DNA from: Salticus scenicus
Lineage: Eukaryota; Arthropoda; Arachnida; Araneae; Salticidae
Reading direction: 5' to 3'
Assembly: GCA_963930645.1 (NCBI GenBank)
Contig: OZ005660.1
Location: forward strand, 203,140,927-203,204,926
DNA: 64,000 nucleotides
Part shown: piece after piece, positions 23,011 through 32,331 of the stretch
Layout of the letters: every line of letters starts with the position of its first letter
How positions within the stretch are numbered: position 1 is the stretch's first letter
Position numbers and translations under genes: made by a program
The notes under the pieces: model-generated
The model's database searches: none
What the model was told of the DNA's origin: nothing
What the model saw: the letters and a program-made list of their open reading frames with translations, nothing else

Positions 23011-23802
23011 TTTTCTAAATTCCTCGTTAATCAACGAAAAGGGAAAATGATAAAATACTTTTTCAGTCATTTATTTTACATAATTTTACAGTCTGGTATG
23101 TCACATAAAATTTTATTTTGTTAAAAGGTGTCTGTAACTACAATTTAATTGTCTATCAGCTTGACTGTTCGCGATTTGATTTTCCGCAAATATTTTAAAC
23201 ATGTCTCGAAATTAATATATTTTATTTAAAGTAATATTAGATGGTATCTAATTCAAAATAATATGCATGTTACTGCCAGTTTGCGTACATGTAACAAACA
23301 AAAGAAATTAGATACGTTACTGTATATAAGGCTTTGTTTTCTATGGTCTGTAGTGTTTAGGTGGTATGAAGGCTATAAAAATCTTTCCGCTGTAACTTTT
23401 CCTCTAAGGCTTTTTTACCTTCTCTTACCCATAAGGTAGAGAAAGTATTGTTTTTGGATCAAATTTTCGAACGCGAGATTTTGTTATATTTACACGTTTT
23501 GAGGTCCCCTGAGTACGAAAATCATGTTTTTAGCAAATGGTCTGTGTGTATGTCTGTTTGTCTGTGTGTCTGTGTGTCTGTATGTTTGTGTGTCTGTCTG
23601 TTATCAGCATATCTCAAAAACAAATTATGGCCGAAAGTTCAAACTTGGTATTCTAAATGTGTATCATATAGGGATGCTACAGTAAGCTTTTCGTTAAGAA
23701 CAAGCAAATGGTTCGTGTACAGGGACAATCAAGAGAATTCTAATACATTACGTCTATGGGGGAAATTGCAGGAAAGTAGAGTTTAACGTCTATAGACTGA
23801 AC

Positions 23803-23880
23803 AGGGGAGCAGCCCACGCTCACCGCTCGAAGAGCGGTGTTGAGCGCTTCCAGAACCGAGGTTCACGTGGGCTGTCCCGA
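23803..23880 (-). other. Structured 3' terminus of the LINE
   Basis: CAGCCCA (23810-23816) pairs with TGGGCTG (23868-23874). Inside it CGCTCA pairs with TGAGCG, and ACCGCTC with GAGCGGT around a GAA loop (23822-23838). LINEs without a poly(A) tail often use a 3' stem-loop for recognition by their own RT; that role is inferred here. Confidence 0.6.
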
Positions 23881-23939
23881 GAAGAACCCCTACAGACCTG
23901 CCTGACGTTTATTTAAAAAGCAAGAGGGTTTTACATAGG

Positions 23940-24100
23940 CATCGCCAGGCATGAAGCCTTACCGCGACAAGGGGCGATGGAAAACAACATAGAAAGAGTA
24001 CATGGTCATCGCTTGGCTGAAAGCCACCTCGCGACATTGGGCGATGATAATTTTAGATGGATTGTGCCAGGCCCTTTAGGCCTCTCGCGACAGACGGCAC
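23940..24100 (-). repeat. Three tandem structured-RNA units in the LINE 3' UTR
   Basis: Units at 23940-23979, 24007-24046 and 24064-24100 (40, 40 and 37 nt). Each has an outer stem, an inner hairpin close to its 5' arm on the plus strand, and a one-sided loop with CGCGACA (TGTCGCG in the LINE RNA). Outer stems: CATCGCC/GGCGATG, CATCGC/GCGATG, GTGCC/GGCAC. Inner stems: AGGC/GCCT, TGGCT/AGCCA, AGGCC/GGCCT. Stem bases change in pairs while the loop stays, which supports the fold. I do not recognise it as a known ribozyme. Confidence 0.75.
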
Positions 24101-24828
24101 TAGATGAGTTTTCACAACTCTTGATGTGTACTAGAGAGTTCAAGTTTGACTAGAATAGTCCAGATGATACAATTGGATGACAACATGGGTGACAGTATTG
24201 CAGAACAACTGTGCAGAAAACTGATTTTGCAGGGTAATTTGGGTAACAGGGGAGAGAATGAGAGAGTTAGGATTGTTGATAATTTAAACTATAGAGTTTA
24301 TTTAGTTTTTAAGAGAGGTTTTAGTAAGAGGCTTCCTTGCAAACAGATTTTTGTTTTGGTGAAGGGTATTTTGAAAAAGGGTGGGAGGATAAGTAGCTTC
24401 ATTTGGGAAGAAGATTAGCTGCCAGTGGAATAGTTATTAATCAGTCAAATTGGTTATGTCCATTAAGAGAGAGTAAATATTGTTTAGTTTTTTAATTAAC
24501 AGTTTTCTGGTTAAGATATTTTCAAGCCAATTATTTGGTCTTGGAGAGGGATTTCTGAAATGGAACTGTTGAGTTAGGGGGCAAGAGAAATAATAATGTT
24601 CGGGAGTTCCCTCCTCACCGCAGGGACACAGGGGAGAGCGTCGGCGATGAAACTTGAAGAGGTAAGATTGAAAGGGGCCATGGCCTGTTAAGAAAGCCGT
24701 TATGGGAGGAGTTAGAGTCCATGAATTTGTTGAAACCTGTGGGATTAGGGAGAAGGTATATCTACCCTTCTCGGAATTTCGCCACAGGTCTTGCCATTTT
24801 AAAATGAAGATTTGTTTCAGTTTTGATT
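24101..24828 (-). other. Rest of LINE 3' UTR
   Basis: About 730 bp between ORF2 stop and the structured units. The plus-strand open frame 24146-24418 is antisense and shows no domain. Confidence 0.6.
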
Positions 24829-27800
24829 TTACGTAGGAGGGAGGGCAGGAGGAGATGGTTCTTTTACTGAGAATTCTGTGGCTTCTTTGGCCAGGGAATC
24901 GGCAAGTTCATTACCGACTACTCCCCTGTGGGCAGAAACGTGTGCCAGGGTACAGTTAAGGTTAGGGTTCATTAGAATTTCTTTTATTTCCAGGACTTGT
25001 GGGTGTCTGTTCCGATGGCGAGCAATGGCGAGCAGGCTCGAAAGACTATCACTATAAACACTTAGTTGTTGTTGTTGATTATGATTTACGACCGCCCAGT
25101 CAAGGGCTTTTTTAATTGCGTAGAGTTCTGCTTGGAATACTGAGTTGTAGTCCTCGAGCCTACCCGCCCACCGATAGGCTTCGCTGTCGCCTTCAAGAAC
25201 ACAGAAAGCTGAGGCAACTCCAGCCTCGGTCTTAGAGCCATCCGTGTAGATCGCCACCGGGACAGAAGGTGAGAAGCTATTTTTTGAACAGTTTGTTATT
25301 AGAGGAGCTACATCCAAACCTGGGTGAATTGCCCAACTGCAGGTCAGGGGCTGGATGGGAGTTTGGGGAAAGACTATGTTAGTGAGCTCTTGGTCGTTTA
25401 GTTGTAGGATTTTAGTTTTAGTATAGGTTTGGGCGACCTGCAAGTGGGCATGGGGAATCCCAGTGATAACGGTGAGGGCATCAGTGGAGATGGTTTTATA
25501 CCCTCTTGCAATTTGCAGGAGGAAAGGGCGTTGAGCGGAGTCAAGCGAAGCTCTGGCGTCAGATCTTAAGTGACCTCCCCAGATGCCTGCCCCATAAGTT
25601 ATTATTTTTTCAATTATTGTTTGATACCATATTTTAAGGAGAGAGGTGGAGATACCCCACCTCTTTCCTACCATCTTAGTTGAGTTGTGGTAATGACTTA
25701 GTGTTTTGAGTTTAAGGTCCTTTACATGGGGCAGCCAGTTGAGGTGTCGGTCGAAGGTTATTCCCAGAAGCTTCATGTGATCAACATGCTGGACACTGAT
25801 ACCATCAATCCGCATCTTGGGATTTCTCTTTTTTAGGGATCTGGGGAAAGCCAAAGTTAGGGCCTTGGTTTTAGATGGTGAGAGTTTGAGGTCAAACTCT
25901 TTAAGGAGCCTGCTAAATAAGGAGAGTGCTTCCTGGGCCTGGTCCTCCAGATCCTTCCTGATACGGCCCGTGAGAATCAGGGTGAAGTCGTCCGCATAAG
26001 CGAATGTCGTAAAGCCCTCAGAGTTCATGCGCTTTAGCACGCCGTCAGCTATGAGATTCCAGAGAATCGGGCCGAGGCACGAGCCCTGGGGGCAGCCTTT
26101 AGTTTGGGGAAATTCTGTGTTTCCCTCGCCCCAGTTAATGATGATTTTCCTTTTTGAAAGGTAGGAGCGAATGACTCCAGCCAGGTTCCCCGGGCAGTTG
26201 AGTTCCTGTAGTGCTTTGTGAATATGGGGCCACTCTACATTATCAAAAGCACCCTTAATGTCCAAAGAGATGATGGTGGTGTATCTAGAGGCATTACAGC
26301 TTACGGCGCAGGAATCTTTAATGGCTTGTAAGGCATGTTCGCATGATCTGCCCTCTCTGAACCCAAATTGGTTTGGATGGAGAAGTTGATTTGTTTCTAG
26401 GTGATAGTTAAGCCGGGTTACGATTAATTTCTCGAGCAGTTTTCCTAGGGTAGGAAGGAGGCAGATCGGTCTATAAGATGCGGGCTCAGAGGGGAGTTTC
26501 CCTTGCTTCAAGAAATACACCACCTCACCTCTCCGGAGAATTTCTGGGAAATAATTTAGTCTGAGGCATTGATTGGTCCATAGTAGGAATATTTGTGGGA
26601 TAGTGCTATGAATGTTTCGTAAGATTTTAAAATCAATGTTATCTGGACCTGGTGCTTTATTAATGTTGAAGCTGTAAAGAGTGGATTTAATCTCGGACTC
26701 CGTGAAGGGAACATCCGAGGGAGCCGAGAAGGAAGGTTCTTGAAATAGTGGGTATTGTGTTTTGGGGAATAGAGTGCTAGTTAGGAATTCCAGGTTGTTG
26801 CGCTTGGAGGAAAGAGCTGGAGGTCTTTCTAGTTTCAACTCTGTGGGGGTGAAAAACTTACTACTATAGAATTTTTGAGCGGTGCCGAATATTTGTGTTT
26901 GAGTGGAGCAAAATTTTTTCCATGCGTTGTGTTTAGTGGAATTGATATGTTTTTTGAAGTTGGCCGAATGCTGTTTGATTTTTAGTTTATGTTGTGGTAT
27001 AAGTGTGGGGTCTAGGTATTTTAACTGTCTTTTCATTGCTGTCAATTTGTTACGCATGGTGCGGAGCTGGGGAGTCCAGAAGGTATAGGTGAAGCGACGT
27101 CCCGACTTTTTCAGCCTGAAAGCCGAAGTGGCAGCAGATTGAATAGCGGCTATGAAATTTGATGTGAAGTTTTCTAGTTGGTTAGTGTCCTTTATTGAGC
27201 TTAAGTTTTCCAATAGGGGGTGAGCGAGGTTTAACATTAATTTATTGAATTTATTAAAGTTTCCGCGTTTGGTTGCGAAACGTTTTGATTGGGTTATGGA
27301 GGGTTTAGAGTTAAGGGAGAAGGTGATATAGTTGTGATCGGAGTTATTAAAGATGTCCAGGACTGTCCAGTCATTCACCCTGGCATAGGTCTTGGGGTTA
27401 CACAATGTGAAGTCCGGCCAGCCCTGGGCATCGCGCTTTTGGAAGGTTGGTGCTGAATTCTCTATGTTAGCCATGCAGATGTTGTTGGACGCGATGAATT
27501 CAATGAGGCTGCGACCTCTGATGTCCTCAGTGGGTGAGCACCATAGGGGGGAGTTAGCATTGAGGTCGCAGCCGCAGACAAAAAGTTTACGTTGAGAGAT
27601 TAAGTGCTGCCACTCCAAAAGACAAGCCTCAAAGTCCGCAGACGGGGCGGCGTAGGCACTTCCAAGGGTCAGTTCACCCTCCCTCGTGGTTAGTGTAATG
27701 AAAACACAATGTTCCCCAGTTAAAAGGTGTGTGAAGTTTAGGTTGCTATTTGTGATTATGATGTGTGCTGTATTCTTTTTTGAGCTGAAACTAACCCAGG

Positions 27801-28044
27801 AAGAGGGGAAGCCATACAGACCACTCCCAACGGTGCAGTAGGCATCCTGCAACAACCCGATATCTATGGAGTTTTTCTCCATGAAATCCCGGGCCGTCAA
27901 GTTAGCCGCCGTGCACCCGTTGAGGTTGATCTGCATGAATTTTAAACTGTTGAAATTGTCTGTGGATGACGAATTAGGAGAGGATGTAGACTCTTGGGAA
28001 GGAGAGGAGAGAACTTTGGGTTTTTTCTTTCTTGATTTTGCCAT
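24829..28044 (-). CDS. LINE ORF2: endonuclease, reverse transcriptase, RNase H (1071 aa)
   Basis: Intact frame from ATG at 28044. Residues 32-245 form an APE-type endonuclease: QIN at 38-40, CGCDLNANSP at 157-166, SDHN at 235-238. The usual Glu of LQE is Asp here (LQD at 65-67). The RT follows, with LLPTLGKLLEKLI, LDIKGAFDNVEW, CPQGSCLGP, and FAYADD with DD at 685-686. RNase H begins with TDGSK (D935), then AELYAIKKAL, YSDSLS and HRGVVGNELAD. It would nick the target and copy the LINE RNA in place. The frame is undamaged, so this copy may be recent even though its 5' end is missing. Confidence 0.93.
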   Translation of the reverse strand: MAKSRKKKPKVLSSPSQESTSSPNSSSTDNFNSLKFMQINLNGCTAANLTARDFMEKNSIDIGLLQDAYCTVGSGLYGFPSSWVSFSSKKNTAHIIITNSNLNFTHLLTGEHCVFITLTTREGELTLGSAYAAPSADFEACLLEWQHLISQRKLFVCGCDLNANSPLWCSPTEDIRGRSLIEFIASNNICMANIENSAPTFQKRDAQGWPDFTLCNPKTYARVNDWTVLDIFNNSDHNYITFSLNSKPSITQSKRFATKRGNFNKFNKLMLNLAHPLLENLSSIKDTNQLENFTSNFIAAIQSAATSAFRLKKSGRRFTYTFWTPQLRTMRNKLTAMKRQLKYLDPTLIPQHKLKIKQHSANFKKHINSTKHNAWKKFCSTQTQIFGTAQKFYSSKFFTPTELKLERPPALSSKRNNLEFLTSTLFPKTQYPLFQEPSFSAPSDVPFTESEIKSTLYSFNINKAPGPDNIDFKILRNIHSTIPQIFLLWTNQCLRLNYFPEILRRGEVVYFLKQGKLPSEPASYRPICLLPTLGKLLEKLIVTRLNYHLETNQLLHPNQFGFREGRSCEHALQAIKDSCAVSCNASRYTTIISLDIKGAFDNVEWPHIHKALQELNCPGNLAGVIRSYLSKRKIIINWGEGNTEFPQTKGCPQGSCLGPILWNLIADGVLKRMNSEGFTTFAYADDFTLILTGRIRKDLEDQAQEALSLFSRLLKEFDLKLSPSKTKALTLAFPRSLKKRNPKMRIDGISVQHVDHMKLLGITFDRHLNWLPHVKDLKLKTLSHYHNSTKMVGKRWGISTSLLKIWYQTIIEKIITYGAGIWGGHLRSDARASLDSAQRPFLLQIARGYKTISTDALTVITGIPHAHLQVAQTYTKTKILQLNDQELTNIVFPQTPIQPLTCSWAIHPGLDVAPLITNCSKNSFSPSVPVAIYTDGSKTEAGVASAFCVLEGDSEAYRWAGRLEDYNSVFQAELYAIKKALDWAVVNHNQQQQLSVYSDSLSSLLAIARHRNRHPQVLEIKEILMNPNLNCTLAHVSAHRGVVGNELADSLAKEATEFSVKEPSPPALPPT

Positions 28045-28115
28045 TCAAGAGAGAGAAAAGAGCGAAAAAAAAAAAAAAAAAAAAAAAGGGGGGGAAAAGA
28101 GGGAAATGAAATGAT

Positions 28116-29639
28116 TTACCCTTGTACTCCTTGAGCTTCTTGAGTTTGACCGAAAGGACCCGATGGCATAAGGTACCGCTGGTTGCCTTCATAGTAACAG
28201 TTTGGTGCTAGGTTGGAGCTTCCTTCTCTGAAGAAGTTAGAGGATTGTCCTTGTTGGGAGGCATTCTGGTGTGGCATGAAGAGTGAGAAGGGGTTGAAGA
28301 GCCAGGGGAAGGGACTTGGAGGAGCTTGGAGACTTGTTGACTGCCTGCTACGTTGCGGTCTGGAGTTTGAGTAGAAGTTAGATTGTCTAGTTGCGCCTGC
28401 ATTTGCTGACTGTTGCATGCGGGGTGGTGGTTGGGTGTTTTTGGAGTCTGTAACATTGAACTTTTTATCCAGTGCTTCTCTGCACCTCCTATATTCCTCC
28501 TCGTGAACCGGGCAGGAAGGAGAGTATGCAGGATGGTTCGAGTTGAGGGGGCGAATGCCCTTGTTTGCGTTCTTTAGATTTACTCTGGCACAGTTTATAC
28601 AGCTGGGCTGTTCCTGGCAGTTGTTGTTACGATGCTTTTGAGCACAGTGTGAGCAGTAAAGTTCCTGATTACAGTGTGATGGGGTGTGCTCAAAACTTTG
28701 GCAAGTTGAACAGCGGGAAACCTGTGTATGTGGCTTTATCATGCACCGCATTAGGCCTAGTGGTAGAAATTTGAGTTTTATTATGGCTTCAGCGATGGGG
28801 AGTGGTGCTTGGAAGATGCAGTTGTTAAGTCCCTGCACTTTTGAAGGAGACTGTCTGATGAGCTTTAGTGCGGAATTAGTGGATTGTGTAATGTAGCCCA
28901 GATCTTGTAGCTCTGATTTGATTGCATCTTCGGACAGCTCCTCTGGGACTCCCAGGACGATGAACCTTAGTTGTGGGCTTGGCTTCGTCTTGAAGGTGAG
29001 ATTTTCTGTGAGGGCTTGGTTGCTTGAATAATCCTGGATCAGGGTTTGCGCTTCTTCCTTGGTATTGCAGATGATATCCAAGGAGCGTCTGTAGGTGTTG
29101 TATTTTATTATTTTAGCTGCCGTTGCAACTCTTGTGTTTCGCATGAGCTTTAAGATTTCAAATCCGCTTAGTGTAGAGTCCTTGGATGTGATGTATATGG
29201 TGCTTTGTGTTTTGTTGTAAACGTTGAGGGCTTTGGAATTGTTGCTGAACGACGTTAATTGGGGAGGGCGGCTGGTTGGAGTGGTGTGATGGTGTACTGA
29301 ATGGTGAGCTTCTTCCAGAGATGGGAAGGCGGGGTCTGAGGCTGCGATGGGCTGTTCGTTGAGTGCAGGCTGTGCTGGGAGGACGTTTTCATTAACTGGT
29401 TGTTGCTGTGTGGAAGAGGTTGAGGGAGAGTCGTTGGCTTGTGGGTGAATGTGTTTTGTGATTTTTCTAAGTATCTTGTCTTGCTGGGCTGAGATGTGGT
29501 CGAGTTTCTCATGGACTTGTTGTTGGTGGTTCTTTAGGATGTCCTGTAAGTTTAGCGTGTGTTGAGGTTCGGAATCTGGATCTTGGGGATTAGTTGATGT
29601 GCTGTTTTCTGCTTGCGATTGAATGCTGGTGGTTGGTGC
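28116..29639 (-). CDS. LINE ORF1 (Gag-like, three zinc knuckles), missing its N-terminus
   Basis: The frame is open from the first complete codon of the element (29639-29637) to TAA at 28118-28116, 507 codons. There is no ATG before 29144, and the flanking target sequence supplies an in-frame TAA directly upstream, so the true start was lost by 5' truncation. Codons 310-376 hold two CCHC knuckles (CX2CX4HX4C, then CX2CX3HX4C) and a third CX2C...H...C motif ending NHPAYSPSCP. The N-terminal part is rich in Gln, Ser, Thr and His, and the C-terminal part in Gln, Ser and Pro. It is likely an RNA-binding nucleocapsid-like protein. ORF2 begins 71 bp downstream. Confidence 0.85.
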   Translation of the reverse strand, partial: APTTSIQSQAENSTSTNPQDPDSEPQHTLNLQDILKNHQQQVHEKLDHISAQQDKILRKITKHIHPQANDSPSTSSTQQQPVNENVLPAQPALNEQPIAASDPAFPSLEEAHHSVHHHTTPTSRPPQLTSFSNNSKALNVYNKTQSTIYITSKDSTLSGFEILKLMRNTRVATAAKIIKYNTYRRSLDIICNTKEEAQTLIQDYSSNQALTENLTFKTKPSPQLRFIVLGVPEELSEDAIKSELQDLGYITQSTNSALKLIRQSPSKVQGLNNCIFQAPLPIAEAIIKLKFLPLGLMRCMIKPHTQVSRCSTCQSFEHTPSHCNQELYCSHCAQKHRNNNCQEQPSCINCARVNLKNANKGIRPLNSNHPAYSPSCPVHEEEYRRCREALDKKFNVTDSKNTQPPPRMQQSANAGATRQSNFYSNSRPQRSRQSTSLQAPPSPFPWLFNPFSLFMPHQNASQQGQSSNFFREGSSNLAPNCYYEGNQRYLMPSGPFGQTQEAQGVQG

Positions 29640-30751
29640 TTAACGTCTATAGACTGCACTAAATTAAATGAAACGAATATATATTTTTTGTAATAGAGAT
29701 AGCTAACTGGAAAAAAAAAATTGTGTATGCAGGAGCCTCGCCTCCCCCCCCCGGGGGGGAAGTCCCCCCTCGAGGGGAGTAATTTTTCATGATGGGTATC
29801 TTTCAAAAGAGCTTGCCAATACCTTTAAAACGAATGGTTGAACCATCTATCTGCGATAATTTAAAACAAAGTTATCGATTTTTTTTACTTTTAACGAAAA
29901 AAAACTTAGAAAAAAAAATCGTACTTTTTTTTTTTTTTTTTAAATGTTGAGAATAAAATGGACTTTTTTTGGATATTTGGTGTTATACTACTTCTCTAAT
30001 ATGGAAATCGTCTGCCTTATCATAAAAGATATTTTTTTTAATAATAATTTTAATAAATTATTTTTTAAAAAGAGGATTATTTTTTAATAACCGAATTAAA
30101 TTCTATATAAATGTAGGTGCATTAATGAAACGGGGGGTTGAGGGGGGCGGTAGCCCCCCTCACACAGAACTAATTATCATATAAAACTCTTCAGAAGCCT
30201 AATATGAATTGTTTAACATAGGTTTACATAACAGTACTCCTTATCTTACCTATTAATCTGCAACCTGTATTTATAGTATTAAATTTCAGGGTAAGAGAAA
30301 GTCGTGTGAGTGACACACCAGATTATTTTCTTTTCGCCGGGGCATTGGATGAATTTAGCATGAATTTTAGCATGTGCAGAAGCATCTTTTCTATTGAATA
30401 TGGTTGGATTAGCATTAAAGTTTTGTTTACCGGATCACATGAAAGATTTGAATACGTTACGGTATATAAGAGGAAGTGGTTGAAAGTGTATTTTTAATAC
30501 TATTAACCATTTTAAATATCTTCCTATATTGTTTGTGGAATGCTAATATTTTTGATTTGACTTTCTGCCTGTCTTTGTGCCTTCTGTACGTCTTTAACAA
30601 TGAAATACCGTTTATATATAAATATCTTGTAAACATTCAGCAGTTTTGTTAAAGAACATTTTATTGCTTAGCCTCTGCAAAACACTTACTAAAAATCTTT
30701 TTCGTAGAAAGGCATGTTTTTTTTTTTTTTTTTTTTTTTTGTAATTTTAAA

Positions 30752-30915
30752 AATTTTTGCATCGGGCCGGGCTGGGTCGGGCCTGATTTTATCGCTTTTT
30801 GTCCGGGCCGGGCCGGGCCGTACACTGGTAAAAAAGAAACGGGCCGGGTAAGCAAACCTTTCCAACGGGCCGGGGTGGGCCCGAGCCTGAAAATTTCGGC
30901 CCGTGCAAACCTCTA
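30752..30915. repeat. GGGCC-rich transposon end (right)
   Basis: GGGCCGGGCTGGGTCGGGCC, CCGGGCCGGGCCGGGCC, and GGCCCGTGCAAACCTCTA at the edge. Read in reverse it starts TAGAGGTTTGCACGGGCC, a hAT-like end. It may pair with 22893-23010, but the left end is not clean. Confidence 0.5.
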
Positions 30916-31221
30916 ATGCGTTGCATATCTTATATATATTTTTTAATCTGTTATTAATGTCATTTTTAAAACTTTATAGTTTTTTGTTTTTAGGTGTTAA
31001 ATTACTTATTTTTCATACGTCAAACCAAATTCGTAGTCATAAAATTATCGAACAGGGAAAGATGTTGAGAGAGGGGTGCTGTATCTAGAAAACGGTGGGT
31101 GTCTGGGCGAAATGGGAGTCCTATTGGGATTCAGGAGGTCATTTTACATAAGAATCAGCATGAATGGTATCAGATCCCTAATTTTTTTTTTTTTTTTTTT
31201 TTTTTTTTTGCAGAGCAGTGC
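30916..31221. repeat. Interspersed repeat fragment shared with 54590-54945
   Basis: GGTCATTTTACATAAGAATCA, AAAACGGTGGGT and GGAATGGTATCAG-type phrases, including a run of T before GCAG, occur in the same order at about 54590-54945. No coding content. Confidence 0.5.
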
Positions 31222-31891
31222 TATTAAACCCAGTGCAAAGCCAATTTTAGGAAACTTGGTATTCTACATTAAACGCAGCATACTGCAATCAGAATGGAAA
31301 TATATTAAATATCTAACGAAATATGAGCATTTTTACAAAATAATTTTTAACAACGCAAGCGCGAGCTTATAAAAAATTTCGTCTGCATAATTTTACAGCC
31401 GAAGGTATTGAGCTAGGGAAAACCCAAAATAAATATAGCGTAAATTTAAAAAGTTTATGAGGGATAAAATGAATAGAATTTCATTTCCTCTCATAAAAAA
31501 AGGAAGATGATAGGGGTTTTTATCAATATTTATTTATAATCGGCGAACATTGTATTACCTTTGAATGAATCAAAATGTAAATGTGAGTAAAACCCCTAGA
31601 GTCTAGCTTTTATTGAGAGAAAACTGTAATTCTGTTCATTCTATCTCTCATATATATATTTTTTATTTACACGATATAGAAGTTTCCGTATATAAGTAGC
31701 TCAATACCTTTGGCTATTAAATTATGCAAATGATTTTTTTTTAAAAGCTTGCGCATGCGTAGTTAAAAATTATTTAGTAAAAATTCTCATATTTTGTAAG
31801 ATATTTAATATTTTTGCATTCTAATTGCAGCATGTTGTGTCTAATATAGTATATCAAGTTTTCTAAAAATGGCTTTGCACTGGGTGTAATA
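31222..31891. mobile_element. Foldback element with ~200-bp inverted arms
   Basis: The left arm starts TATTAAACCCAGTGCAAAGCC; the right end read in reverse is TATTACACCCAGTGCAAAGCC. The arms stay similar, with mismatches, for roughly 200 bp (for example GCAGCATACTGCAAT against GCAACATGCTGCAAT in reverse). The centre has no coding frame. Confidence 0.65.
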
Positions 31892-32331
31892 CCCTACGCA
31901 TTACAATTAAAAAAGTGGTAATTTTATATGCAATTTTTTAAAGAAACCGTTATACTTCCATGAATACATGTGGTAGGCTCATAAAAATTTATACAGATAA
32001 TTAGAGGAATCCTCATAATCACATGCTACAGCTAAAACACGTTTCAAGCATTACTTTTTACAGGGTGATCCAAAATATTTTCATTTTTGTTTAATTTTTT
32101 ACTGGTCTCTTTTTCCTCTTTAGGACAAACTTTTGGCTGAAATATTTTGGGTACAACATGTTCTTTATACTGCTAAAGTTTCAAGATGAGTCCTAAAAAT
32201 GTTTTCCAGGTATTTAACAAAACATCTAAATTCGAAACTGTCCAAATACTTACTGTTAGATAGTGTATGAAATTATTACAGATTTCATTGCGAAATTTTA
32301 ATTGCATCATTTAAATCTAAGAAGTTTTCTG
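31892..32331. other. Intron 1 sequence, nothing recognised
   Basis: Contains ACAGGGTGATCCAAAATA near 32064, which resembles a terminal repeat of the TACAGGGTG type but has no partner that I found. Confidence 0.35.

Larger units (their letters stand above)
23803..29639 (-). mobile_element. Non-LTR retrotransposon (R1/LOA-like, with RNase H), 5'-truncated
   Basis: A 5.8-kb minus-strand LINE with two open frames, ORF1 (zinc knuckles) and ORF2 (endonuclease, RT, RNase H), a 1-kb structured 3' UTR and no poly(A) tail. A 20-bp target duplication (19/20) flanks it. The RT motif LDIKGAFDNVEW is of the R1/LOA style, and RNase H at the C-terminus fits LOA better than R1; the clade is not certain. The 5' end is cut within ORF1. 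Confidence 0.92.
23417..30327. mobile_element. TIR transposon with ACTTTCTCTTACCC ends, copy 2, split by a LINE
   Basis: The left part 23417-23802 matches 20751 onward, and the right part 29640-30327 matches 21128-21840. The LINE lies exactly between, with the target TTAACGTCTATAGACTGAAC duplicated (23783-23802 and 29640-29659, one mismatch). Copy 1 shows the empty site near 21126. So the LINE inserted after this copy did. Confidence 0.85.

Noticed and set aside
23940..24100. Hammerhead or twister ribozyme in the LINE 3' UTR
   Set aside because: The conserved loop does not match the core sequences of either; left as an unknown structure.
24146..24418. 90-aa plus-strand frame
   Set aside because: Antisense to the LINE 3' UTR, with no domain.
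25817..28114. Plus-strand frames across the LINE
   Set aside because: Shadows of ORF2 on the other strand.
22893..30915. One hAT element with GGGCC-rich ends enclosing everything between
   Set aside because: The left end does not mirror the right end cleanly and no 8-bp duplication was found, so the two blocks are listed separately.
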